From NCBI GenBank assembly GCA_964017045.1, contig OZ024798.1, positions 8,143,793-8,207,792 on the forward strand: a stretch of DNA of 64,000 bases, written 5' to 3'. The DNA is from Omphiscola glabra. Taxonomy: Eukaryota; Mollusca; Gastropoda; Lymnaeidae. The notes under the pieces are model-generated. The model searched no databases and had not been told where the DNA came from. It saw only the letters and a list, made by a program, of their open reading frames with translations. Position numbers and translations under genes: made by a program. Below, in pieces: positions 1-10,885 of the stretch. The stretch's first letter is position 1. Every line of letters begins with the position of its first letter.

Positions 1-125
1 AGAGGCGGGGTGGTGAATGGGATAGAGGCGGGGTGGTGAATGGGCTGGAGGCGGGGTGTAGTTGAAGGCGCATGGCGTGGAGAGTAGGGACGAATGAACT
101 GGAGGTGGGGTGGTGAACGGGCCAA
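1..125. repeat. Degenerate G-rich minisatellite, cut by window edge
   Basis: About five imperfect copies of a 22-25 bp unit containing GAGGCGGGGTGGTGAATGGG. The array begins before base 1, so its true length is unknown. No open frame of interest. Confidence 0.75.
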
Positions 126-1364
126 AGGTAACCGTGAAATGCCAATTTTGACATCTGTATTTGTACCACTGATAATTATACAACAATTTTTTTTCTTGCG
201 TGATCTGTGCTAATTATTTAGTGTGAACAAACACCATAGGAAGGTGTCAGCGTGCAGGAAAAGGAGGGAGTTACAATACGAATATTCAAACAGCTTCAAG
301 CTACCCATTTAGAGCTGGAAGATTGCAGTATTACATACACACTTTATATAACGTATCAATGCTTATAGAGGATGATGCCAGAAACTTTTGTTTTCTGTCA
401 GCAAATAACATAGGCATTGCAGACAAGCGATTCACAATATATGCACACCAAGCAAGCAATGATATGATGAGGCAATGGACCAACACAAAACACAAGTCCT
501 ATTTTAAAAAAATATTCTTTTTTACTTTAAATAGAACACATTCATCTAGTTGACTTCGCTCTCTGTTGGCGGTATGTCGTTGGACACCATTTTGCTGCCA
601 TTTCTGGCTTTTCCAGATTTCCAGTGTCAATGTCGGTCTTGATCTCGAGTGTCAATGTCGGATGGTGGACATAATGTGACAGATATGGCTACAGCGATGG
701 TGATGATAATTGTGACATATGACTTGGCAAATTGGATAATTTAAGTCCAGTTACGCTAGAACAATAAGCAGCACATTTTAGAACTACTAGAGGCGTGTCC
801 GAGGGATATGCGCACCCCTTTCATTTTAAAAAATCCACCAGTTAATAACAACAAGAAAAAGAGATTGACCTTTGTATCACCCCTTTGAGTCTTAGAATGG
901 CTTCAAAATAAATAGCTGGGAATAATTGTATTCCTTATATTAAATAAAACATTTAATTATATAGTACAGAGAAGAAAGACTGATATCTTTCTATTAAAAT
1001 CTAAATGTTGACCCATATTTATCGTTGTGTATTAGCTACCATCAGATATCCAGTGGATGATATCCACTTTTAAATTTATATTAAGTTGTTTTGCTTCATC
1101 CCCGGACACTCCTTCTCTGTGGCGATACAGTTTGCCCCACAGTCTACATGAACTATGTACATTTATGAAACACATATTGTCGCACAGTCTATATGACATA
1201 TGTACCAATATACACCTCTATGGCAAGGCAGTTAGGTCGAATTTTTAACATGAAATATGTACACACATATGTACACACATATGTACTACATTGACCTAAC
1301 ATCAACACAGCTGTACCTTTTCCATAAACCATTTAAAAAGCCAGCCTTTTCTCTGAAGAGTAGA
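126..1364. other. Non-coding stretch without recognised elements
   Basis: Mostly AT-rich single-copy-looking sequence. Short open frames occur on both strands but show no domain motif, no repeated codon pattern and no splice context. Direct copies of ATGTACACACAT lie near 1256-1285. I see nothing else I can support. Confidence 0.5.
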
Positions 1365-1492
1365 AGCAGAAGTACACAGTATTAGAAGGTGGGGAAAGGG
1401 CAGAGTAAAACTGTAAATGGCGGCTAAACAAAAGATGATGACCTTATGGGCAAGTTCATAATTGTTACTAGGGGAGTGAAAGGTTATCATGA
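1365..1492 (+). repeat. Dispersed repeat, copy A (partner at 7632-7763)
   Basis: About 130 bp resembling 7632-7763 in the same orientation. Both share the order: AGAAGCAGA-type start, GTACACAGTA, AACAAAAGATGATGACCTT, GGGCAAGTTCAT, then a final GTTATC. The 3' third of the second copy is amplified in tandem at 7716-7905, but here it is single copy. Whether the parent is a mobile element is unknown. Confidence 0.7.
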
Positions 1493-1518
1493 TTATGTTT
1501 TTTAAATTGTATGTATGC

Positions 1519-1594
1519 TAGGGTACCACGCTATAGAAAACTTCTAATAATAATATTAATAATAAATCATTATTTTATTTACCCCCCCCCCCCC
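1519..1594 (+). mobile_element. L2-like LINE 3' tail remnant plus poly-C run
   Basis: GGGTACCACGCTATA followed by AAT-type triplets matches the 3' end of the L2-like element at 60672-60736. Only the tail survives, which fits an extremely 5'-truncated insertion. It is followed directly by a run of 13 C (about 1582-1594). Confidence 0.6.
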
Positions 1595-1635
1595 GGTCAC
1601 CCCTGCACAAATACAAAGGCGTACAAACGTTATAC

Positions 1636-1801
1636 CAGTGGTTCCCAAAATTTTTGACATGCGCAGCCAGTTTTAGAATCATTGTATAAGAGGGGTGGGG
1701 TAGAAATCTCCTAATGTCTGATCTATGTTTTACAAAATAACAGTGTTTAGGAGTTTCCTCGAGCGGTCACGGAGACCCTCGCCACAAGTTGGGAACCACT
1801 G
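1636..1801. mobile_element. hAT-type non-autonomous element (166 bp)
   Basis: Terminal inverted repeats CAGTGGTTCCCAAA (left) and GTTGGGAACCACTG (right). The flanking 8-mers CGTTATAC (1628-1635) and CATTATAT (1802-1809) match at 6 of 8 positions, which is what an aged 8-bp target duplication would look like. There is no coding capacity. hAT assignment rests on the 8-bp spacing and the CAGTGGTTC-type end. Confidence 0.75.
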
Positions 1802-1809
1802 CATTATAT

Positions 1810-2280
1810 AAAACATTTACTGTTTTCCTTTACAGTGGAGATGACAATTTAAGCGAAGAAATAAAGCAGCCTAGTACTTGCAAACATTTGTTTTCTGCCC
1901 ACCACTCCCTTTTAACAGATTCTCTATTCTCCCGGGTCCACCCCATGACAAGTACACCATTTTGAGAATCACTGATAAAACATGCCCGGATAACTATCCC
2001 TTATATATTGCATACAAGAGAAACTCAGCTGATGGGATTCATTACCTCAACACTTATATATGCAAGGCATCTTTAATGGGCAAATGAACCGTGGCGTAAT
2101 AAAGATGGCGACCACGCGAAGAGTTTGAAAGATTGTAATAACGTTGTTATTGTGACAACAGATCAATTATTTGTCCGTGCGTAGTCCCGGATAATTGGAT
2201 CATGTGACAACAACAAGGGGAGGCAATGCTGGAACTGTTTGTCACTCTTTGTAGCTGGATGTCAATGAGCAGTCGAGATG
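1810..2280. other. Non-coding stretch, nothing recognised
   Basis: Mixed-composition sequence. A short plus-strand open frame at 1878-2087 has no recognisable domain. No repeat structure was seen. Confidence 0.45.
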
Positions 2281-2520
2281 ATTGTTTATCGTAAATGTTA
2301 AAGTACTGACATTTTAATAGAATGATTGTGGCATGTAAATGGTAAAGTATTGGCAGTTCAATAGAACGATTGTGGCATGTAAATGGTAAAGTATTGGCAG
2401 TTCAATAGAACGATTGTGGCATGTAAATGGTAAAGTATTGGCAGTTCAATAGAACGATTGTGGCATGTAAATGGTAAAGTATTGGCAGTTCAATAGAACG
2501 ATTGTGGCATGTAAATGTCA
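2281..2520. repeat. 44-bp minisatellite, about 5 copies
   Basis: Unit of 44 bp anchored by GATTGTGGCATGTAAATGG, with starts at 2324, 2368 and 2412. The middle copies are almost identical and the outer ones diverged. It has the same period as the Helitron-end array at 19857 but shares no sequence with it. Confidence 0.9.
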
Positions 2521-2835
2521 GAGTTTAAGCAGGGTTTATAGAATGATTTGAGAATGTAACTACAGTGTATTACGGTATTTGGAAATTAAATGAATGATTG
2601 GTGAAAGAAACATGTATTTACTGGACGTGTAACAGAATGAATGTCACAGGTACAATATTGCCACGTAAGACAAATGACTTTTGAACAGTAGAGGATGTTT
2701 CTAAGGAATTCACCGATTTATCCTTGAGGCGCTCCCACCCACCCCCTTCCCAAACATCCCCACACTTTTATACTTTAAAAATAATTCGCATATAATGCCC
2801 TGGTCTCCAATAATCTTGATGCTCAAACTTAAATT

Positions 2836-2887
2836 TTGTTTGGTAAATAGTTTGTTTGGTAAATAGTTTGTTTGGTAAATAGTTTGT
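2836..2887. repeat. Short direct repeat, about 15 bp x 3
   Basis: Three consecutive copies of a TTTGGTAAATAG-containing unit, ending just before the LINE relic at 2900. Confidence 0.85.
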
Positions 2888-2899
2888 TCCATGTTACAA

Positions 2900-3459
2900 T
2901 ATCTAGGTCTTTAATAAATGAAAGAAATGAATTACTAACAGAAAGAATATCAGCCGGAAACAGGGCACACTTCAACAGTCAGAAAATACTCAAAAGTAAA
3001 AACATTACAAGAAAAACAAAGAAAACTATTTATAAAACTGTAATCAGACTTGTTGTAACCATGGAAACTTGGACCCTTACAAAGACAGCAGAAAACCTTT
3101 GAAACACATGGAAGAGAAAAGTTCTCCGGAAAATATATAGACTAACAAAGGATGAACATGGATGGAGAGTAAGAAACAACCGTGAATTGTATGGACTAAA
3201 TCAGGATCCCACGATAGTGGCAGAAACAGAAAAGGGGAGGCTACGCTGGGCTGGACACTTAGAAAGAATGCCTGACAGAGGAGTGACGGTATTGTCCCTT
3301 TAACCCCAGAAAGCAAACGGCTCAAAGGCTTAGATGGCTGGGCTTTGTGAAAAAGATATTTACAGCACCTGGGAATCCAACCATGGAAAAGAAAAGCATC
3401 AGTATAGGTCTGAGTGGAAGAAAGAGGTGATGCAGGCCAAAGCCATACATGGGTTGTAG
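2900..3459 (+). mobile_element. Decayed LINE, C-terminal end of reverse transcriptase
   Basis: The translation shows the region after the RT catalytic domain of a non-LTR retrotransposon. Visible blocks are RISAGNRAHFNSQKIL, KTKKTIYKTVIR, ETWTLTK, a KRKVLRKIYR block and GRLRWAGHLERMPD. A tail block ends in QAKAIHGL with a stop at 3457-3459. Lesions: a missing T near 2907 shifts the YLGSL-type block, TGA at 3100-3102 interrupts the frame, and another shift follows 3302. The catalytic FADD motif is absent, so the insertion is 5'-truncated. Clade unassigned. It is certainly non-functional. Confidence 0.85.
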
Positions 3460-3786
3460 CGCCACATGATAGGAGACAGGCATAGGTGGATGGAATGGAT
3501 GGATGTTCCATGTGCTCCACAGCCTTTTATCTGACGGACAATCTCGACGGATATTTCCAACGGAACTTTGTTGGCATTTCCATGACAGACACCCACAATA
3601 AGACAATCAGCTGCTATCTGCCTTTTCTTGAGTGCATCAATTACAAATAGTAAAGAGGAATTTGTGAGAAGAGATGAGGGCCATTTAAAACACTACGTTA
3701 TTATTTAGGTCACTTGTATTGAATTAAAATGTAAAGCAGTTAATTTTTCCCGTAACGTTTTTCACTGTCTAATCTAAGCTCGCGGG
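3460..3786. other. Non-coding stretch after the LINE relic
   Basis: Sequence up to about 3660 may be LINE 3' untranslated region or flank. No poly-A or simple-repeat tail is clear. Minus-strand open frames at 3077-3606 are the antisense of the LINE and its flank and carry no known domain. Confidence 0.4.
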
Positions 3787-3922
3787 ATCTACAGTGGTCT
3801 GAGGGGTCTACGGGGTCTACAGGGGTCTACGGGGGTCTACAGGGGTCTACGGGCGTCTACTGGGGTCTACAGGGGTCTACGGGGGTTTACGGGGGTCTAC
3901 ATGGGTCTTCGGGGGTCTACAG
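3787..3922. repeat. 11-12 bp GGGGTCTAC minisatellite
   Basis: About 12 copies of GGGGTCTACGG or GGGGTCTACAG. Strongly G-rich on the plus strand with GGGG tracts every 11-12 bp, so it could form G-quadruplexes. That consequence is an inference. Confidence 0.9.
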
Positions 3923-5019
3923 TCTAAGCAAATTTATTTGTTCTGTTCCTCACAACAGGCTCTACGTTAAACTTCTAGTTCAATAACAAGAAGAAACACT
4001 AGAAGCCAAACACTGTTCTTCTGCCACTGTTTCCCAAAGCTTCAGTGATAAATGGGACCCGTCTGTGGATAGAACTTGTAACCAAGTGCCGCCCCTGGCG
4101 CAACAATAAGCTACTACAGAAATCAATGCTAAGGAGTGTCCGCGGGAGAATTTACCCGTCATCTCAGCTTCGCGTGCAGATGGCGGCACACTCTTGATGG
4201 GTAGCCCTCGTTCAGAAGACATCATCCACCACAACGGCATGTGAAGATGACGCCTCGACCCTCATTTCGGTGAGTTTGACCCCTTTAGAGCCCCATTCCG
4301 TAACGAATTACCAGAAGCAAGGGACGCGACTGCTTGTCAGAAAATCGATCGGAACCGCCTGAAGGTCTTGGCGATCATCTAGGTCCAAAAAAAAAAAAAG
4401 AAATGGCTGGATGTTGGGGGAACCCCGCTACAAGTCAAGTACAATTTTTGGCAGTAATTCTCTGCTTGATTAATTCGCGGTACTTATAAAAAAATCTCGG
4501 GGTCAGAGGTCAAAGGGTGGAAATTGGTGAACTGTGTTTACTTATTCATGATCACAATTACCACTCCATGACAAGGAGTGGAACTTGACTTAAGCGATAA
4601 GGGGGATAACTAGTCCTATACGACAATGGGGTGTAGCCAACCCTACACGACCGGGGTTGGTCACTAGATATATACGAAGGTGAGGTCACTGTTTCTATAA
4701 AACGGGGCGGGGTGGGGGGGGGGGGGTATACGACAGTAGAGTAAAAGGCCAAATGGTCAAGGCTTAGGCAGGCTTGTGTTAAAGAAATTTCCGCCTGGAC
4801 AATTTGTCCGAGAAAACGACCACGAGGCGGAAAAAAAAAGGTTTCTACTTCGTGGTCTGTCGTATTTCCGGTGCCAGCGTGCCACGAGACTGGGTTTAAC
4901 GCGTGGCCAAACATCTCGAGCCATCAAACGAGGGTCTCATCATGTCTGTCAATGAAAGGTGGTACAATTATCATCAACACTACAGGGCCCGGGGGGGGGG
5001 GGGGTATTTTCACGAGAGG
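3923..5019. other. Non-coding stretch with one weak splice-donor-like site
   Basis: At 4248 an ATG opens a 20-base frame (ATGACGCCTCGACCCTCATT and so on) running into a TTTCG/GTGAGT donor-like site near 4270. This could be a short first exon but occurs easily by chance. G runs at about 4713-4727 and 4991-5004. A directly repeated CTACACGAC/CTATACGAC motif lies near 4615-4655. No domain-bearing frame seen. Confidence 0.3.
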
Positions 5020-5570
5020 TAAAGATAAAAGCAGAGTGAGAGAAGTGGGACAGACAAGAGAGGGATAATGATAGAGAGAAGAAAGAGAGATAATAATATA
5101 AGAGAAGAATAGGTAGAGAGAAGAGAGATAGAGAGACCACAAGGGTGGGGGAGAAAGAATAGAGATAATTACTAAACAGGGTAAAATGAAGGAGAGGAGA
5201 GAGTGGAGACAGATGTTGAGAACAGATAGACGAGAGAGGGAAGAGACAGAGTGAGAGAGACAGAGGGAAGAGACAGGGGGAGTAATAGAAAGGGAAGAGA
5301 CAGAGAGAGTGAGAGAGCGGGAAGAGACAGAGTGAGTGAGAGAGAGGGAAGAGACAGAGTGAGTGAGAGAGAGGAAGTCAATAGTTGTAAACTTAAATAT
5401 TAAAAATAAGTAGAGAGACAAAAAAGTGACGTTGAGGACTAGGAGATTTGACAGAGAGAGAGAGAGATAGAGAGAGTAAGAAAGAGTGAGAGAAAGTGTG
5501 TGTGAGAGAGAGAGATAGAGAGAAAGTGTGTGTGTGAGAGAGATAGAATTAGCGAGAGAGAGAAAGGTAT
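5020..5570. repeat. GA-rich microsatellite-like tract
   Basis: 550 bp of nearly pure purine on the plus strand made of GAGAGA runs mixed with GGGAAGAGACAGAGTGAGTG-type subrepeats of about 30 bp. The long minus-strand open frame here (Ser/Leu-rich) is an artefact of CT repeats lacking stops. Confidence 0.9.
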
Positions 5571-5797
5571 TTAAACACAATACTTCTTCAAGGGAAACTT
5601 CTTTTTAAAAAGCTCATGTTGTACCGCTAAACATTACTTGCTTGACTTCCGGTTCCTGTCACCACTGACCTGGTTAAAGCCATCTTGAAATGTCACAGCA
5701 GACTAGAAGATAGTCCCTGTTGACTTGTAACATTAGTTACGGAGATTGTTAACACAGATGAGGGGAGCAGATGGCGGGGGCATGTCATCACGTCATC

Positions 5798-6300
5798 AAT
5801 AGGAGGAATGTGGACGAGAGATAAATGGGAGGGATGGAGACGAGAGATAAATGGGAGGAATGTAGACGAGATATAAATGGGAGGGATGTAGACGAGATAT
5901 AAATGGGAGGGATCTAGACGACAGATAAATGGGAGGAATGTAGACGAGATATAAATGGGAGGGATGTAGGCCAGAGATAAATGGGAAGGATGTAGACTAG
6001 AGATAAATGGGAGGAATGTAGACGAGATATAAATGGGAGGTATGTAGACGAGATATAAATGGGAGGAGTGTAGGCCAGAGATAAATGGGAGGATGTTGGC
6101 CAGAGATAAATGGGAGGATGTAGGCCAGAGATAAATGGGAGGGATGTAGACTCGAGATAAATGGGAGGGATGTAGACGAGATATAAATGTGAGGGATGTA
6201 GGCCAGAGATAAATGGGGGGGATGTAGGCCAGAGATAAATAGGAGGGATGTAGACGAGATATAAATGGGAGGGATGTAGACGAGAGAATAAGGAGAGGTA
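5798..6300. repeat. 26-bp minisatellite, about 19 copies
   Basis: Unit anchored by GGGAGGGATGTAGACGAGAT. Variants swap GACGAGATAT for GGCCAGAGAT, and some units lose one base. The minus-strand open frame with an Ile/Ser/Tyr-rich repeat is a by-product of the unit. Confidence 0.93.
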
Positions 6301-6614
6301 TAGGTGTTTATTGCATAACTTGACATCTACTCCGTGGCGTTCAGATCTATGAGTAAACCCTATACAAAATTAATTATTTGTTTATGAAGTTTTTTTTAAT
6401 ATTCGATTTTTGTGTTCATTACAAAGCCAAAGTTGTTGAGCTTATAGCTGTGGACTCAGTGGTAAGAATTGAGACCAACAACTAAAAGAGACAGAGAATA
6501 AAACGCGTTGTTCATTTTAAAACCAATTCTGAGAAGTGAGCTTGAAAGAATAGGGTAAAAATAAATATTTTATTTAGTTTACTTCGGTTAAAAGCCCTCC
6601 CATAGCGGAAGTCA
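6301..6614. other. Non-coding spacer between two arrays
   Basis: AT-rich, no repeats and no recognisable coding signature. Confidence 0.45.
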
Positions 6615-7565
6615 TCTCGACCCCAAGGGATGTCCAGGGGGAATACCTGCCATCGACCCCAAGGGATGTCCAGGGGCAATACATGCCATCGACCCCAAGG
6701 GATGTCCAGGGGCAATACATGCCATCGACCCCAAGGGATGTCCAAGGGGAATACATACCATCGACCCCAAGGGATGTCCAGGGGGGAAAACATACCATCG
6801 ACCCCAAGGGATGTCCAGGGGGAATACATACCATCGACACCAAGGGATGTCCAGGGGGAATACATACCATCGATCCCAAGGGATGTCTAGGGGGAATACA
6901 TACCATCGACCCAAGGGATGTCCAGGGGAATACATACCATCGACACCAAGGGATGTCCAGGGAAATACATGCCATCGACACCAAGGGATGTCCAGGGGAA
7001 TACATACCATCGACCCCAAGGGATGTCCAGGGGAATACATACCATCGACCCCAAGGGATGTCCAGTGGAATACATGCCATCGACCCCAAGGGATGTCCAG
7101 GGGAATACATACCATCGACACCAAGGGATGTCCAGGGGAATACATGCCATCGACACCAAGGGATGTCCAGGGGAATACATGCCATCGACCCCAAGGGATG
7201 TCCAGGGGAATACATGCCATCGACCCCAAGGGATGTCCAGGGGAATACATGCCATCGACCCCAAGGGATGTCCAGGGGAATACATACCATCGACACCAAG
7301 GGATGTCCAGGGGAATACATGCCATCGACACCAAGGGATGTCCAGGGGAATACATACCATCGACCCCAAGGGATGTCCAGGGGAATACATGCCATCGACA
7401 CCAAGGGATGTCCAGGGAAATACATACCATCGACCCCAAGGGATGTCCAGGGGGAATATATACCATCGACCCCAAGGGATGTCCAGGGGAATACATACCA
7501 TCGACCCCAAGGGATGTCCAGGGGAATACATACCATCGACCCCAAGGGATGTCCAGGGGAATACA
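6615..7565. repeat. 35-bp minisatellite, about 27 copies, open in most frames
   Basis: Unit of 35 bp (36 in the first few copies) anchored by CAAGGGATGTCCAGGGGAAT. Unit length is 2 mod 3, so each strand cycles through all three frames every 105 bp. Since the unit contains no stop in any frame, frames of 230-330 codons stay open on both strands. Sites alternate GACCCC/GACACC and CATACC/CATGCC. Antisense and frame-cycling openness argues against it being a gene. Confidence 0.95.
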
Positions 7566-7631
7566 TACAAGCAATTTTTATGTCGTGTCTCGCGTTGCAA
7601 TTTACTCTTCTAAAATTAGTTGTCTTGAAGA

Positions 7632-7905
7632 TTAGAAGCAGACGTACACAGTAGTAGGTGACGGGGAAAACAATGGTTATACTGAAGAAGGGGGATTAAA
7701 ACAAAAGATGATGACCTTTTGGGCAAGTTCATGATTGTTACAAGGGGAGTAAAATGTTATCAAAGGCAAGTTCATGATTGTTACTAGGGGGATGAAAGGT
7801 TATCAAAGGCAAGTTCATGATTGTTACTTGGGGGATGAAAGGTTATCAAAGGCAAGTTCATGATTGTTACTAGCGGAGTGAAAGGTTATCAAAGGCAAGT
7901 TCATG
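7632..7905 (+). repeat. Dispersed repeat copy B with local tandem amplification
   Basis: 7632-7763 matches 1365-1492. The terminal block (GGCAAGTTCATGATTGTTAC followed by an AGGTTATC block) is then repeated four more times to 7905 with a period of about 43 bp. Only this copy is amplified, so the array arose after the two copies separated. Confidence 0.8.
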
Positions 7906-8425
7906 GATAAACAATAACGTTAGAAAATAGATTACAAAGAGATTTAGTTCTCTCACTCTTTCTTTTTCTTTCTCTCTCTTAATAAAATAAAATGGAAATT
8001 CATTAAATTTATTCTTCACCCGGCCCATGATGGATTGGATCACATTGGATCGGCATTAAGATTTGTCCAGCTCAGAATTTGGAATAAAATCTTTTTAAAA
8101 ATTGCATCCCAACGGTAGATTTTTACAACTAGATTACAAATGACAAAGATGGGAAGATTTGGTTAGAATTTCAATGATCTAAACGAGAATAGTGAATGCC
8201 AAGACTAAAAAGATCTTTGGAATAAATTTGTAATCTATTTAACAGGATTTGAGAAATTAAAATAATAATATATGGAGACCCCAGTGACCTGGTGATGTGT
8301 AACTGTAATAGAAGCTGCAAAAGAAATGTAAGTTTTTTACAAGTCTTCAAATTCAAGTGGGCAACGTCAAATAAAACGTTGACTTTAAATGAAACTGGCC
8401 TGATATTCCTGATACGAAACTGAAA
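7906..8425. other. Non-coding AT-rich stretch
   Basis: Contains a short pyrimidine-rich tract near 7950-7980 and a 103-codon minus-strand open frame at 8171-8482 without recognisable motifs. Confidence 0.4.
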
Positions 8426-8650
8426 TGGCCTCTGACCCGACACTGACATGATCTCTGACCCGACACTGATATGATCCCTCATTCGTCACTGACATGATCC
8501 CTGACCCGACACTGACATGAACCCTAACCCTACAATGACATGAGCCCTGCCCTACACTGACATGAACCCTGCACCTACACTGACATGAGCCCTGCCCTAC
8601 ACCTACATGACCCCTGACCCTACACTGTCATGAGCCCTGACGTGATTTAA
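8426..8650. repeat. Degenerate 20-23 bp minisatellite
   Basis: About ten diverged copies of a CTGACATGA / CCCTGACCC unit. Copies vary in length, which suggests an old array. Confidence 0.8.
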
Positions 8651-9095
8651 ACATGATCCCCTTGACCCGAAACTTACATGAACCCAGAATCGCCACTGAT
8701 ATGACAAAACCTGTCTATATATCTCTCCGTTTTCTATGTTTTGCCATTGTTTTCATGCCCACAAGAATAGTTCTCTAACACCCCACTAGTCGTGGAGAAT
8801 GCCCATTAAAATATTTGTCCAGAAAGCATTGCAATAAATAAAACCATGAGAAATGATTGCAGAGAAATGATTGCTAGCATTAAGTTTGATGGTTTATTAT
8901 TGATATAATACGTTGTCAGATTAACGTAAAAAATCATTCCCAGTTGTAAATGATGTCTTCTGTTTAAAGAGTTTCTTCAGGATGCTTTCAAACATCAGAC
9001 TTCAAGACATTTCATTGATTCTCAGTTGTTTCCGTTATTTTTCTTATTTCCATTTCTAAATTTGAAATTAAAAAAAAAACAAAAACCAAAAACTC
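8651..9095. other. Non-coding AT-rich stretch
   Basis: No repeat or coding signature recognised. An A-rich tract at 9070-9095 leads into the next array. Confidence 0.4.
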
Positions 9096-9410
9096 AAACA
9101 TCCAATGGCCCACAGAGCCTGCTTGTACAACATCCACTGGCCTACAGAGCCTGCTATTACAACATCCAATGGCCTACAGAGTCTGCTTGTACAACATCCA
9201 ATGGCCTACAGAGCCTGCTTGTACAATATCCAATGGCCTACAGAGCCTGCTTGTACAACTCCAATAGCCTACAGAGCCTGCTTGTACAAATCCAATGGCC
9301 TACAGAGCCTGTTTGTACAATATCCAATGGCCTACAGAGCATGCTTGTACAACATCCAATTGCCTACAGAGCCTGCTTGTACAACATCCAATGGCCTGCA
9401 GATCTTGTAT
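9096..9410. repeat. 32-bp minisatellite, about 10 copies
   Basis: Unit anchored by GGCCTACAGAGCCTGCTTGT, with starts at 9203 and 9235. Not a multiple of three, so two plus-strand frames stay open through it. Point differences are frequent, including one unit lacking several bases near 9260. Confidence 0.93.
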
Positions 9411-9688
9411 ATTACAAAATAAGATATCGACAAGCTCGAATGTCGGTATTTTTAAAATACGTTTTAAATTGCGCGTAATCAATTGTTCAGTAAAAAAGGA
9501 ATGGATTCTTGTTCGTGTCCTGGCATGGAAAGTACCTAAATGTTGACCGAATTCCTTCCAGGAAACAACCGGTTGTCCGATTTCTGAGAATTCGCAATAT
9601 AAAAATGTTTGCAAGGTATAAATGTATCTAAAATACATGTTGTGTATGCTGATTTCCATACATGAATTATTCAAGATTTAGTTGATGA

Positions 9689-9694
<6 letters not shown>

Positions 9695-9757
<63 letters not shown>
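9695..9757. repeat. (TA)n microsatellite
   Basis: About 31 uninterrupted TA dinucleotides, likely highly length-variable and prone to cruciform formation. Confidence 0.97.
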
Positions 9758-9760
<3 letters not shown>

Positions 9761-10211
9761 GAATCTGGCATTCAGGATGGAAAAGTCTGGCTAATTCTTG
9801 AAATGAAAAAACATGATTATTTTAAGCGTGACATAACACATCCTATTCCGGAAGGTGTGCCTTTCGGAATTCGCTTTACGCCTCATCAAGATATTTAACG
9901 ATCACGTGGTTTAATTTGATCCAAGTTAAAAGTCACTTTGGATATCTCTCGTTTAAATCAAAGGAAACAAAAATAAAACACATTTTGTGTATTTTAATTG
10001 AGGTAGACTTTACTGCGGGACATTCAAATTATGTCGAAATATAAAATTTCAAAGATAACTCGGTCTGTGTAATACATTCAATTAACCGAAGTTTTTTTTA
10101 ATAACTAGGTAGACAAATACATTAAATGAAATATCGCGTTATGTTGTCTTAAAACTAGGATAGGATGTTTGATAAGGGCAATGGTGGGCAACATGCGGCT
10201 GCTGAAGGATT
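9758..10211. other. Non-coding stretch with a small perfect-type hairpin
   Basis: TTCCGGAAGG at about 9845 is followed by CCTTTCGGAA, giving a short stem around a TGTG loop. No coding signal otherwise. Confidence 0.4.
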
Positions 10212-10375
10212 CGATGTGGCCGGTGGCGTAGGAAGGGGGTGCGGAGGGCGGGCACTTTATTCTCTCAAGTGGGAGGCATTTTCGGTTAACTGCAGATTTT
10301 TTGTCGAAGTGGGGGGGGGGGGGTAACAAAACTGCCCGCCGCCAGGCGGCACTAACCCTAGCTACGCCATTTGAA
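10212..10375. mobile_element. Degraded hAT-like element with GGCGTAG ends
   Basis: The left end GGTGGCGTAGGAAGGG and the right end CCCTAGCTACGCCAT form imperfect inverted repeats of the CAGTGGCGTAGC class seen intact at 28230-28413. Flanking 8-mers do not match. Contains a run of 13 G at 10311-10323. Confidence 0.5.
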
Positions 10376-10480
10376 GCGCCTCTTGTCACCAATCTATAAC
10401 GATATTTCATCCATCCACCCTTGACAGCGGTTCCCATTTTTTTTGCAAAAGATACAATTTATAAAAAAAAGTTCGTCATA

Positions 10481-10800
10481 CAAAGATGACTGACCTGTGG
10501 CCCTCATACGAGGGTGGCCGACCCGTGGCACTCATTCAAAGGTGCCCGACCCGTGGCCCTCATACAAAGGTGACAGACCCGTGGCCCTCATTCAAAGGTG
10601 ACAGACCGAGGCGCTCATGCAAGGAATGTGTCCAGTACACTAGCTCATAAAGGGATACACTGGCTCAAACAGGGATATGTGACCTTGACACCGGTTCAGC
10701 CAAGGGATATTGACTGTGACACCGACTGAAACAAAGATATGTGACTATGGCACCGGCTCAAACAGGGATATGTGACCATGACACCGGCTCAGCCAGGGAT
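10481..10800. repeat. Two adjacent degenerate minisatellites
   Basis: 10481-10615 holds about five units of 28-30 bp with GACCCGTGGCCCTCAT. 10625-10800 holds about five units with GGCTCAAACAGGGATATGTG. Both are imperfect. Confidence 0.8.
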
Positions 10801-10825
10801 GTTTAGAAAGCTAAGTTTCGTATTT

Positions 10826-10885
10826 GTCAATGAAATTTCCCTCAATGAAATGTCTCTTATTGAAATGTCTCTCAATGAAATGCCT
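10826..10885. repeat. 17-bp direct repeat x 4
   Basis: Four copies of CAATGAAATGTCTCT with small changes. Confidence 0.8.

Noticed and set aside
3077..3606. Minus-strand frames overlapping the LINE relic at 2900-3459
   Set aside because: They are antisense to a well-supported decayed reverse transcriptase and have no motif of their own.
3787..3922. Telomere-like repeat
   Set aside because: The unit is GGGGTCTAC-based, not TTAGGG, and lies among unrelated arrays.
4248..4275. Short first exon with ATG and GTGAGT donor
   Set aside because: Only about 20 coding bases, no downstream exon and no promoter signal. Chance occurrence is likely.
6574..7654. Long frames on both strands around the 35-bp array as overlapping genes
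   Set aside because: All frames of both strands are open at once, which a real coding constraint would not produce.
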